A stretch of DNA of 64,000 nucleotides, taken from NCBI GenBank assembly GCA_029448655.1, contig JACCLO010000014.1, positions 1,674,001 to 1,738,000 of the forward strand. Direction: 5' to 3'. The notes beneath the pieces are model-generated. The model searched no databases, was not told the origin of the DNA, and worked only from the letters and a program-made list of their open reading frames with translations. The stretch comes from Wolfiporia cocos (taxonomy: Eukaryota > Basidiomycota > Agaricomycetes > Polyporales > Phaeolaceae). Both the position numbers and the translations under genes were made by a program. How positions within the stretch are numbered: the first letter of the stretch is position 1; each line of letters opens with the position of its first letter. Of the stretch, positions 9,901 through 18,400 are shown one piece after another.

Positions 9901-11202
9901 TTCTATACCTTACCTCACGGGATCACCCACGAGGAGGTAAAAGAGAGGGTCAAAGCGGAAGCCGCTCTCTACGACAAGGAGGTAGTAGAAGGATCAGTGG
10001 AAACGGCCGAGGACGGCCTACGCTACAGGAGGGGGAAGCTGATCATTCCGAGAGACGAGGAATTAATCGGAAAAATCATTTCGTCATTCCACGACACGGT
10101 CTCGGCAGGACATCCCGGCACTGAAAACACGTACACCGCCGTTCATCGATCATACTGGTGGCCAAAGATGCGAAACGACATCCGCCAGTACGTCAAGGCA
10201 TGTATCAAGTGCCAAAGAGCCAAGCCAGATCGCTCGAAGAGAGCCGCACCACTGAACCCGAATCCAACACCCACACACAACTGGGAGAACATTTCCGTCG
10301 ATATGATCACGGGACTCCCGGTATCCAAGGGTCGGGACGCTATTATTGTAGTTGTAGATATGAAATCCAAGGACTATATCGCAGTCCCAACCACAACCAG
10401 GCTTACTGCCGAAGGTTGGGCCAACATATTTGTAGATAAAGTATACGCACAACACGGACTACCAAAGAAAGTATTTAGCGACAGAGGACCACAGTTTGTA
10501 TCAGACTTCATCAAAGATGTATACCGTAGATTAGGCATCGAGGGAAACCCCAGTACCGCGTTCCACCCACAGACAGACGGGCAGACGGAGCGAATGAACC
10601 AGGAACTGGAGGTGTACCTACGATTATTTATTAACGACACCCATACCAACTGGCCGGACTTACTCCCGCTAGCAGCATTTGCGTACAAGTGTCATGTACA
10701 TAGTAGCACGGGCTACAGCCCCTTTTACCTTACTCACGGATACCACCCATTTACAGGCGTGGAGGCACCAGAGCTGGAAGAGGGGGTGGGAACGGCCAAG
10801 GACTGGGTTGAACACATGCACGAGGTCAGCCAAACCGCTTCGAAGAATCTCGAGAAAGCCAAACTTCGTATGAAAGAATACTACGACCGGAAACGAACCA
10901 ACCCCCACGAGTACAACAAAGGGGACATGGTTTGGGTCGATGGGCGAAACATTAACATGGGAAACCCTACGAAGGAACTCGATTCAAAGCGGTACGGTCC
11001 GTACAAGGTCACCAAGAAAGTCGGACATGGAGCATACGAACTGGACTTGCCCGCAGACATGCGAGGCATATACCCCGTATTTAACGAAGTCCTACTACTA
11101 CCGTATCATGCTCCGGCTTTCCCCAATCAAGACCATAACAAACGAACGGAAGGCAATGACACTCGCAGGCCTCTCAGGATCCTCGCATCCAGGGAAGACT
11201 GA
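6949..11202 (+). CDS. Pol of element B: dUTPase, protease, RT, RNase H, integrase
   Basis: This 1417-residue frame is in phase with Gag. Residues about 164-304 are a dUTPase with all five motifs (AAGYDLYS, GRIAPRSGLALK, GVVDEDYTGRVKV, YGDRIAQF, RGTQGFGSTG). An aspartic protease follows with DSGSTGS at about 341. Reverse transcriptase has the catalytic YLDD at 688-691. RNase H shows EADSSDFATG and LTDHKNLEYF. Integrase has an HHCC zinc finger at about 1040-1085 and the DDE core (DMITG, FSDRGPQF, TERMNQELE). The TGA at 11200-11202 replaces CGA of element A at the very start of the chromodomain-like segment, so integrase made from this frame lacks its chromatin-targeting end. The dUTPase would remove dUTP and protect the cDNA from uracil; that role is inferred from the enzyme family. 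Confidence 0.94.
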   Translation: MVAAWAKENPDAAKEAGFAPTQVSPSPSNRFSVLEVEEPVNSKKSDSAATENDEPVDGLYGLETGAPILEPVSVPLTSVESDIDDDDGASTCSDDSFVTALEAPPTGAWQEANTVLNSSNVNVTYVPMDVDPVVTPDVEMADASGTTKKSEKKVRRRRVKKRTVTLDIYLDHPRAIPPERKSEGAAGYDLYSAEEVVVPNGKRITVDTGIKIRMPAGVYGRIAPRSGLALKGVDVEGGVVDEDYTGRVKVILNNQTGADYQVEYGDRIAQFILECNMTPNTKIVKSIRETTRGTQGFGSTGEKLRGSVVVIQTGKRGKQIEVPITLHRPDGRALFTKALIDSGSTGSVISKSYVEEHRLEQIPLDRPIKLFNADGSTNSMGLMTHYVELQMQIDTHLETRKFHVTELSSADIFLGFDWLEDHNPSIDWKKRRITFSCDCEHEQIEDGDHIYYIFADAWIRNRDECRADIAERVRATKATEIAIATGKTTEAKTFEEVVPEYLHEFKDVFEEKEFDTLPERRPWDHAIELLPNSEPYAGKIYALSPREQEALDDFLEEQLRTGRIRPSKSPWGAPFFFVKKKDGKLRPIQDYRKLNQMTKKNKYPLPLITELLNKLKRAKYFSKLDIRWGYTNVRIKEGDEEKAAFITNRGLYEPLVMFFGMCNAPGTFQTLMNDIFRDLVLTGKVIVYLDDILIFTENQKEHREILRKVLLVLRQNKLTCKPEKCEFEKSEVEYLGHIISHGEIRMDPAKVAAVAEWPAPRNKKEVQSFIGFANFYRRFIPKFSTVARPLINLTKDGEWQWGVTEQECFDKLKNIFVTAPVLGIPNDDDPFRIEADSSDFATGACLMQNQDGIWKPIAYHSKTLLPAERNYEIYDRELLAIMRALDEWRHFVMDAKHPVEVLTDHKNLEYFKTPQKINPRQARWMTELAEYDLQLVHIPGKTNGRADGLSQRGDHNDNKDHLEGQIVLKEHLFAKDSAERLRSSFYTLPHGITHEEVKERVKAEAALYDKEVVEGSVETAEDGLRYRRGKLIIPRDEELIGKIISSFHDTVSAGHPGTENTYTAVHRSYWWPKMRNDIRQYVKACIKCQRAKPDRSKRAAPLNPNPTPTHNWENISVDMITGLPVSKGRDAIIVVVDMKSKDYIAVPTTTRLTAEGWANIFVDKVYAQHGLPKKVFSDRGPQFVSDFIKDVYRRLGIEGNPSTAFHPQTDGQTERMNQELEVYLRLFINDTHTNWPDLLPLAAFAYKCHVHSSTGYSPFYLTHGYHPFTGVEAPELEEGVGTAKDWVEHMHEVSQTASKNLEKAKLRMKEYYDRKRTNPHEYNKGDMVWVDGRNINMGNPTKELDSKRYGPYKVTKKVGHGAYELDLPADMRGIYPVFNEVLLLPYHAPAFPNQDHNKRTEGNDTRRPLRILASRED

Positions 11203-11784
11203 GGGCGAGTCGAGCTGGAAGTTGAATGGTCTGATGGGACAACGACATGGGAAAGGAAACGCGGATTGACTCCCTGGCAGGATTTGGTAGCCAAGTACTT
11301 CGAAGAAAGACCAACCGCTCCAGGCCACCAGTGGAAAAACAGACACACTGAGTGGGACCCGAAGTGGGAAAACTTCGAGAAGAAAGCCATCGCCATGGGA
11401 CTCAGACAAAACCCGAACGAGTTCATCATCCACGACGACGTAGATCTCGAATTACTGAAGGATGCGAAAATTCCCTTCTATATCTACCCAAAACAACTCG
11501 TCGCCAGGAACTTCTGGTTTTGTAATCCCAAAAGTCGTGTAGTACAATATGGAATACAAGTGGGACAATGCATAGAATCCACGATACCCAACAACCCGGG
11601 CTGGATCTATCCCGTACAGTATACCATACAGATGGCAAACCCGCACATCTGCCAAAAACACGAACACGACCACCCATGTCACGTTGACCAAAACTTCTGC
11701 AAAGTAATTGCTGGGCGCGGGGACACGCAGCTAGAAGAGGGGGTACTGTCACAAGCCGATTTCTTTCGCCTAGCTAGTGACTAG
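11203..11784 (+). pseudogene. Detached chromodomain and C-terminal domain of element B Pol
   Basis: This continues in the same phase after the TGA at 11200-11202, up to a stop inside the 3' LTR at 11784. The first 40 codons form a chromodomain-like segment (ELEVEWSDG, TWERKRGL). The rest, about 150 residues, is a domain I do not recognise, with a HPHICQK...HPCHVDQ cluster that could bind metal. Element A has the same order in one piece. The last codons are encoded by the LTR. No good independent start is visible, so this part is probably not made unless the stop is read through. Confidence 0.8.
11733..11743 (+). promoter_or_regulatory. Polypurine tract of element B
   Basis: AGAAGAGGGGG is followed by TAC and then the 3' LTR. 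This is the expected place and composition for the plus-strand primer. It lies inside the coding frame (codons for LEEGV). Element A has the same tract at 19585-19595. Confidence 0.8.
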
Positions 11785-12119
11785 AGCCTGAACCCTTATC
11801 TTATCTAAGCGCGCGCCTAAGCAGTCACGTGCAAGACCCCGGACACCCTATCACGTGTTGCCAGCCCCCCGGACACTCTGTGCCGTGTACTTACACCCAT
11901 TATAGGGTTTACCATAATATCGGACTCTCAGCTTACGTAATAACTGTACAGTAGCCAAACAGTGTACAAACAGTAGAATAGCATATATACTGGCCGACGA
12001 GCAGGGTAGCACCCCAGACTCGTCTTGGCCTTATACGCCTTGAGTAGCCTCAGACTAGGATTGCGCTGAAACGCGAGTAACAATCCCCTGAGTAGTTGCT
12101 TGAAGTGTTGCTTGTGTCA
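11747..12119 (+). repeat. 3' LTR of element B
   Basis: 373 bp, TGTCA to TGTCA. Its own start site AGACTCGTCTT is at 12016-12026. It ends at the GAGTA target copy 12120-12124, and then comes the last 25 bp of element A's 5' LTR. It therefore sits as a complete promoter just upstream of element A's primer site and coding region. Confidence 0.96.
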
Positions 12120-12124
12120 GAGTA
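12120..12124. repeat. Right target-site duplication of element B (GAGTA)
   Basis: This is identical to GAGTA at 4005-4009 directly before element B. The pair marks B as an insertion into the U5 region of element A's 5' LTR. Confidence 0.95.
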
Positions 12125-12149
12125 GTTGCTTGAGAATACGCTTGTGTCA
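12125..12149 (+). repeat. 5' LTR of element A, last 25 bp
   Basis: GTTGCTTGAGAATACGC and the closing TGTCA equal the end of the 3' LTR of element A (19946-19970). Together with 3663-4009 this gives the full 372 bp. Confidence 0.93.
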
Positions 12150-12150
12150 T

Positions 12151-12161
12151 AAGACGAGTCT
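12151..12161 (+). promoter_or_regulatory. Self-primer binding site of element A
   Basis: AAGACGAGTCT follows the LTR remainder after one base. It is the perfect complement of the predicted start of element A RNA (3931-3941) and also of the start of RNA from element B's 3' LTR (12016-12026). Confidence 0.8.
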
Positions 12162-12907
12162 CCTCCCCGTTCTGAGTTCATTCCAGAACAACCCCGGCGC
12201 ACTAGGGGCAAAGTGCACTGTTTCTTCGCCCTCGAGTCTCGACTCGGGTGTTTAAACTTTTATCCTCCCGTATCCCAGGGACAAGGGACTGGGTTCTGGG
12301 GGACATACACTTGTGAACAGCGTGTAGGGGACCACTCCTACCGTTGTCTCTAAGCTACTGGGCCACCGTCGTGCAATACGGCGTAAAGGCTTTGGGTTTC
12401 AACCCCACCGTAGTAGACGTGCACCCGACGCGAAATAATCAAAGGCGTTAAGGGGCCCTACGGCAGATTACCGAGGCACTGGGCACCTATTTACGCGCAT
12501 TACCGCGCCACTATACGGGCATTACCGCCCCCCCGTTACTATACAACCCAGCGCCCCACAAGGCGGCTGAAGGAGCGCGACACAGCTCACACCATACGGC
12601 CACTTGGCCCGATACGATAGTTTTTAGACCCTCCATCCCAAGGGTTTAGATCCCGTGCCCCCGGTATCCCGAATTAGCTTCGGGGCTGGACGAGGTTTCG
12701 GAGGCAGAGATTACTTGCCGGCCTTGGGCTGAAAACCCCTTGGCGTTTCTTGGCGCACCTCCGAAAAGAGGTGGTCTCTGAATAGAGTGGAAAGACAGTT
12801 TCTAGTTACCACCCCGATCGCAGCTATAGGCTGATCCACAGTGGGCGGGTAGCGCTGTTTTTCGCGACTCTACATTCTCATACATACACCTTCCTCTATA
12901 CCATACA
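12162..12907 (+). other. Untranslated leader of element A
   Basis: About 745 bp lie between the primer site and the Gag start. It is similar in blocks to the leader of element B. I see no conserved open frame. Confidence 0.6.
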
Positions 12908-15430
12908 ATGGCCACACCCCGCCATGACCTCGACTACATCCGTGGGCCCAGGCCCAAGCAAGTACCGCTCCCCGGAAACAACATCATCGGCACCCCCACC
13001 GTCACCAACAACCCGTTCCACCCAGGGCAGTGGGTAAACTACCAGGTACACGGCCTACCCGAGGACTTCGCCTTGCTGTCGGTAGCAGACAGCATGCACG
13101 CACCACGTCCGCAGGCAGAAGAAGCATCCGTACATACCGGTACCTTCGAAGGAAACCGCCCTGCCCGATCCCTGCCATACGGCGGATCGGTGGAAGACCA
13201 AGGCCCCGGCATCGAACGGCTGGACCAGGCATTCCACCTGGCCCGGGAACAGTCGAACACAATCCGCGGAGCATCACCACTCGCTCACATCGACTCGCCC
13301 CTGGCTCTACAATGGGCGTTCCCCCCCAACCCAACGGCGGCAGACTTTGGTTTTCGATGTCAAACGGTAGCGGCGACAATGGTTCAGACCGGTGTGTGGA
13401 ACGCCGACATGGGAGCACGGTTCCTGCGGGAGGCACAACGTCTCCAGGCAGATGCAATCGCGGCAGGGGATGCGGCATCGCTACACAGCCAGCACTCCGC
13501 CCCCCGTCGGTCAGTACCATTGGTCCCGGAAGAACGTTTCTGGCCGGTAGAAAATTGGGTGAGATCCGTCCACATGGGATCCCCACCACCGGTGAACCCC
13601 GCAACCCGTCCGGCAACCCGAGGATCGAACGGCTCCAGGCAGACGAACCCATTCCTGCCCGGATACACCCCCCCGGTCATCACCCCGCAGGTCCCCTTCT
13701 CGGTCATGGCAGCACAGCCCCCGGTCCCTCCGTCGGTAGCACCACAGACAGCGCATGTGAACACCTGGAGAGCCGCGCCTCTCCCGGGAACGCGTGCGTC
13801 TATGTGGCGGCCCGAGAAACCGGCGAGCTCGCAATGGGACGCGTACTCAATGCTCCCGGAGCCGCAGCCTGACCCCCGGTACAAGTCCAAGGTGCGCGAA
13901 CCCGAACCTTTCACCGGCGAAAACTTCATCGCCTGGGTAATGCGCCTGAAACTGTACATCGGCGACAACCGGCCGCTGCTCTTCACGGACAGCAAGAAAA
14001 TCGGCACGGCCATCTCGTTAATACGGGGACCAAAGGTAGACTCGTGGGTAACGGCATTTACGCGGGAACATTACCGTGACGGACAATGGCATCTGAGTTG
14101 GTTACGCTTCGTTTGGGAGCTACACCAAAAGTTCGACGACCCCGACTTGGAAAAGAAGTCGGCGGTTGCCGCGGAAAAACTCAGCATGACCATCGGCAAG
14201 GGCGAGGAGTACTTCCAAGAGCTGGAAAGACTTCTTTCTGAGGCAAAATACGACAGAGAGAACCAAATAGTACATCGTTGGGTCACCTCTGCCATCCCGA
14301 AAGAGATCTACACGGCAGTACACTCCGCTTTCGTCGCCGCCACGGTAAACGACAAATCGCAACGGGGATACAACGTCCAGATTCCGGAAGACTACGAATC
14401 CTGGAAGCAGGCCATCCTCCGTACGGACAATGCGATGCGTCGTCTCCGCGACGAAGAAAAGCTGCGCCACGGTCGCGATACGGGTAAGGGCGTTGCCGAC
14501 AAGGGAAAGGGTCGGGCAACAACATCGTCATCAGGAACTGCGCGGCCCGAGCCCACCGCGGAAGAACGGGCCAACTTGCTCAGGAGGAAGTGCCACTCTT
14601 GCAGCAAGACACAAGCAGAGGCACCAGGGAAGGGCTGCAACAAGCCCGTCTGGCACCAACCCAACTGGAAGCCCCGAGCAGCTACCAGTGGGGGGAACAC
14701 CGGTGCCGGACCCTCACAACCGGCGCGCACCCGCCAGGCCGTCGAAGCACCACCAGCAGAAAAAGTCCTCGGGGAAGTATCCCAAGAAGACTTCGTGCGA
14801 ATGGTGTCGGCATGGGCCAAGGAAAATCCGGAGGCTGCAAAGGAAGCCGGATTCACTCAGGTACGTCCCCTCTCTAATAATAAATTTTCAGTTCTGGAGA
14901 TCGAGGAACCAGTAAATATCTCTATCTCCGAATCTGCCTCGGAGGGTAATGAACCGGTGGATGGACTATATGAGCTAGGAACCGGGGCCCCGATATTTAA
15001 TTACATATCTGTACCACGTTCTGTAGACTTGGCGCCTGGTGACGACGACGGAGCTTCAACATGCTCCGACGATTCGTTTGTAACAGCCTCAGAGGAGCCT
15101 CCCACCGGAGCTTGGCGGGAGGATAAAACCGTGCTTAATTCCTCTATTAATGTAAACTATGTGCCAATGGACGTAGACCCGGTTGTAGACTCAGATGTGC
15201 AGATGGCAGACGCATCTAAGCCTACAGTCCAGAAAAAGGCGGAAAAGAAAGTGCGGCGTCGACGAGCCAAGAAGAAGGCTGTCATGCTCGACATATACTT
15301 AGACCACCCGCGGGCAATCCCCCCTGAGCGCAAAAGCGAAGGAGCCGCGGGTTACGATCTTCACTCCGCGGAGGAAGTCGTTATACCAAACGGGAAACGT
15401 ATCACCGTGGATACAGGCATAATGATTTGA
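12908..15430 (+). CDS. Gag and N-terminal part of dUTPase of element A, ended by TGA
   Basis: This 840-residue frame starts with MATPRHDLDYIRG. Gag is continuous here, with the same blocks as element B (SPLALQWAFPPNP, FDDPDLEKK, GYNVQIPEDY) and the CHSC cluster at about 560. It runs on through the conserved QEDFVRMVSAWAKENP stretch that carries the stop in element B. After an acidic linker with a basic patch (VRRRRAKKK) comes dUTPase motif I (AAGYDLHS). TGA at 15428-15430 cuts the enzyme between motifs I and II. Element B has an Arg codon there. The product would be Gag plus a useless dUTPase fragment. An ATG follows directly, as it does after the Gag stop of element B. Confidence 0.9.
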   Translation: MATPRHDLDYIRGPRPKQVPLPGNNIIGTPTVTNNPFHPGQWVNYQVHGLPEDFALLSVADSMHAPRPQAEEASVHTGTFEGNRPARSLPYGGSVEDQGPGIERLDQAFHLAREQSNTIRGASPLAHIDSPLALQWAFPPNPTAADFGFRCQTVAATMVQTGVWNADMGARFLREAQRLQADAIAAGDAASLHSQHSAPRRSVPLVPEERFWPVENWVRSVHMGSPPPVNPATRPATRGSNGSRQTNPFLPGYTPPVITPQVPFSVMAAQPPVPPSVAPQTAHVNTWRAAPLPGTRASMWRPEKPASSQWDAYSMLPEPQPDPRYKSKVREPEPFTGENFIAWVMRLKLYIGDNRPLLFTDSKKIGTAISLIRGPKVDSWVTAFTREHYRDGQWHLSWLRFVWELHQKFDDPDLEKKSAVAAEKLSMTIGKGEEYFQELERLLSEAKYDRENQIVHRWVTSAIPKEIYTAVHSAFVAATVNDKSQRGYNVQIPEDYESWKQAILRTDNAMRRLRDEEKLRHGRDTGKGVADKGKGRATTSSSGTARPEPTAEERANLLRRKCHSCSKTQAEAPGKGCNKPVWHQPNWKPRAATSGGNTGAGPSQPARTRQAVEAPPAEKVLGEVSQEDFVRMVSAWAKENPEAAKEAGFTQVRPLSNNKFSVLEIEEPVNISISESASEGNEPVDGLYELGTGAPIFNYISVPRSVDLAPGDDDGASTCSDDSFVTASEEPPTGAWREDKTVLNSSINVNYVPMDVDPVVDSDVQMADASKPTVQKKAEKKVRRRRAKKKAVMLDIYLDHPRAIPPERKSEGAAGYDLHSAEEVVIPNGKRITVDTGIMI

Positions 15431-18400
15431 ATGCCACCCGGTGTATACGGCCGCATAGCTCCACGATCCGGACTCGCCTTGAAAGGAGTCGACGTGGAGG
15501 CCGGTGTAGTCGATGAAGACTACACCAGTCGGTTAAAAGTCATACTGAATAATCAAACTGGAACAGATTATCAGGTCGAGTATGGGGACAGAATCGCCCA
15601 GTTCATACTCGAATGCAACATGACACCAGACACGCGCATAGTAAAAAGCATTAGGGAAACCAGACGCGGAACACAGGGGTTCGGCTCTACTGGTGAGAAA
15701 CTCAGAGGGAATGTAGTGGTAATCCAGACGGGAAAACGGGGAAGGCAGATCGAAGTACCGATCACCCTCCACCGCCCCGACGGACGTGCCCTCTTCACAA
15801 AGGCACTGATAGACTCCGGTTCAACGGGATCGGTCATCAGTCGTGCCTACGTGGAGGAACACAAACTCGAGCAACTCCCACTAGACCGACCCGTCAAACT
15901 GTATAACGCTGATGGTAGTACCAACGCTGCGGGCAAAATGACGCACTATGTCGAACTCCAGATGCAGATCGACACGCATTTGGAAACGCGCAAGTTCCAC
16001 GTCACCGAGCTCAGCTCGGCAGACATATTCCTCGGCTTCGACTGGTTGGAAGATCATAATCCCACCATCGACTGGAAGAAACGCCGAATCACCTTCACCT
16101 GCGACTGCGAGCACGAGCAGATCGAGGACGGTGACCATATTTATTACATCTTTGCTGACGCATGGTTACGGAATAGGGAAGAGTGCCGGGCCGACATCGC
16201 TGAGCGAGTCCGCGCGACGAAGGCAACCGAGATCGCCATCGCCACCGGCAAAACCACGGAAGCCAAAACCTTCGAGGAGGTGGTCCCCGAGTACTTACAC
16301 GAATTCGAAGACGTGTTTAAGGAAACGGAATTCGACCAACTCCCCGAAAGGCGACCGTGGGATCACGCCATAGAACTCCTACCGAACTCTGAACCCTACG
16401 CCGGCAAGATCTATGCCCTATCACCTCGAGAACAAGAGGCGTTAGATGATTTCCTAGAAGAACAGTTACGGACTGGACGCATTCGACCATCCAAGTCACC
16501 ATGGGGGGCACCATTCTTCTTCGTCAAGAAGAAGGATGGGAAACTGAGACCCATTCAGGATTATCGGAAGTTGAACCAGATGACCAAGAAGAACCGGTAC
16601 CCGCTCCCTCTGATCACGGAGCTGCTCAACAAGTTGAAACGAGCTAAGTACTTCTCTAAATTGGACATTCGTTGGGGATATACAAATGTCAGGATCAAGG
16701 AAGGTGACGAGGAAAAAGCCGCCTTCATCACTAATAGGGGATTGTACGAACCCTTAGTGATGTTCTTCGGAATGTGCAACGCACCGGGCACGTTCCAGAC
16801 CTTGATGAATGACATTTTCCGAGACCTGATAATGACTGGAAAGGTCATTGTATATTTAGACGACATACTTGTTTTCACGGAGACCGAGGCAGAACACAAA
16901 GAGATCCTGCGCAAGGTTCTGCTCGTTCTCCGTCAAAATAAGTTGACTTGTAAACCAGAGAAATGCGAGTTTATGAAGTCGGAAGTAGAATACTTAGGGC
17001 ATATAATCTCTCACGGGGAGATCCGCATGGATCCCGCGAAGGTGGCGGCAGTGGCTGAATGGCCCGCACCTCGGAACAAAAAAGAAGTACAATCCTTCAT
17101 TGGATTCGCAAACTTCTACCGGAGATTTATACCTAAGTTTTCCACGGTAGCACGCCCACTGATAAACCTAACCAAGGACACGCCTTGGCAGTGGGGTACG
17201 GCGGAACAGGAGTGTTTCGATAAGTTAAAGAAAATATTTATCGAAGCACCCGTGTTAGGGATACCAAACGACGACGACCCTTTCCGCATCGAGGCAGATT
17301 CATCGGACTTCGCAACCGGAGCCTGCCTCATGCAGAAACAGGACGGCGTCTGGAAACCCATCGCCTACCAGAGTAAGACGATGCTACCGGCAGAACGGAA
17401 CTACGAGATCTACGACAGAGAACTCCTCGCCATCATGCGCGCACTCGATGAATGGCGGCATTTCGTAATGGGTGGCAAACACCCTGTAGAAGTACTAACG
17501 GACCACAAGAACTTAGAATACTTTAAGACCCCACAGAAAATTAATCCGCGACAAGCCCGGTGGATGACGGAACTCGCCGAGTATGACCTACAACTCGTGC
17601 ACATCGCCGGGAAGACCAATGGAAGGGCCGATGGGCTTTCCCGAAGAAGTGATCACGGAAACGACAAAGATCACCTCGAAGGGCAAGTCGTCCTGAAGCC
17701 ACACCTCTTCGTCCAAGACAGCGCAGAAAGGCTGCGATCCTCATTCTATACTGTAGTCAAGGGTATCACCCACGACGAAGTAAAAGAGAGGGTCAAAGCG
17801 GAAGCCGCTCTCTACGATGGAAAGGAAGGAGTAGGGGAAACGACCGAGGATGGTCTGCGATATAGGAGGGGGAGGTTGATTATCCCTCGGGATGAAGAAT
17901 TAATCGGAAAAATCATTTCTTCATTCCACGACACCGTCTCAGCGGGACACCCTGGCACCGAAAACACGTACACAGCTATACACCGACACTACTGGTGGCC
18001 CAAGATGCGGTCAGACATCCGCCAGTACGTCAAAGCTTGTATCAAATGCCAGGCCGCTAAGCCGGACCGATCCAAACGCGCGGCTCCACTCAACCCGAAC
18101 CCAACTCCAGCATACAACTGGGAGAACATTTCCGTCGATATGATCACGAGACTCCCCACTTCCAAGGGTCGCGACGCAATCATTGTAGTAGTAGACATGA
18201 AGTCAAAGGACTATATAGCTGTACCAACAACAACTAAACTATCGGCTGAAGGGTGGGCCAATATATTCATAGATAAAGTATATACACAACACGGACTACC
18301 AAAGAAAATATTTAGCGACAGAGGACCACAATTTGTATCAGAATTCATAAAGGACGTATATCGTAGACTAGGCATACAGGGAAACCCGAGTACTGCGTTC

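Larger units (their letters stand above)
4010..12119 (+). mobile_element. Element B: dUTPase-containing Ty3/gypsy chromovirus nested in element A
   Basis: This is a complete 8110-bp retrotransposon with 373-bp LTRs (4010-4382 and 11747-12119). The LTRs differ by only two transitions (4075 T against 11812 C, and 4222 G against 11959 A). GAGTA precedes it at 4005-4009 and follows it at 12120-12124, so it inserted into the U5 part of element A's 5' LTR. The internal part has a self-primer site (4384-4394), a 757-bp leader, Gag (5152-6948), a Pol frame (6949-11202) and an in-phase remainder (11203-11784). Elements A and B are clearly related over the whole protein and over the TATA-to-U5 part of the LTR, but their U3 regions differ. 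They therefore belong to sister lineages and are not copies of one master. Confidence 0.96.
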
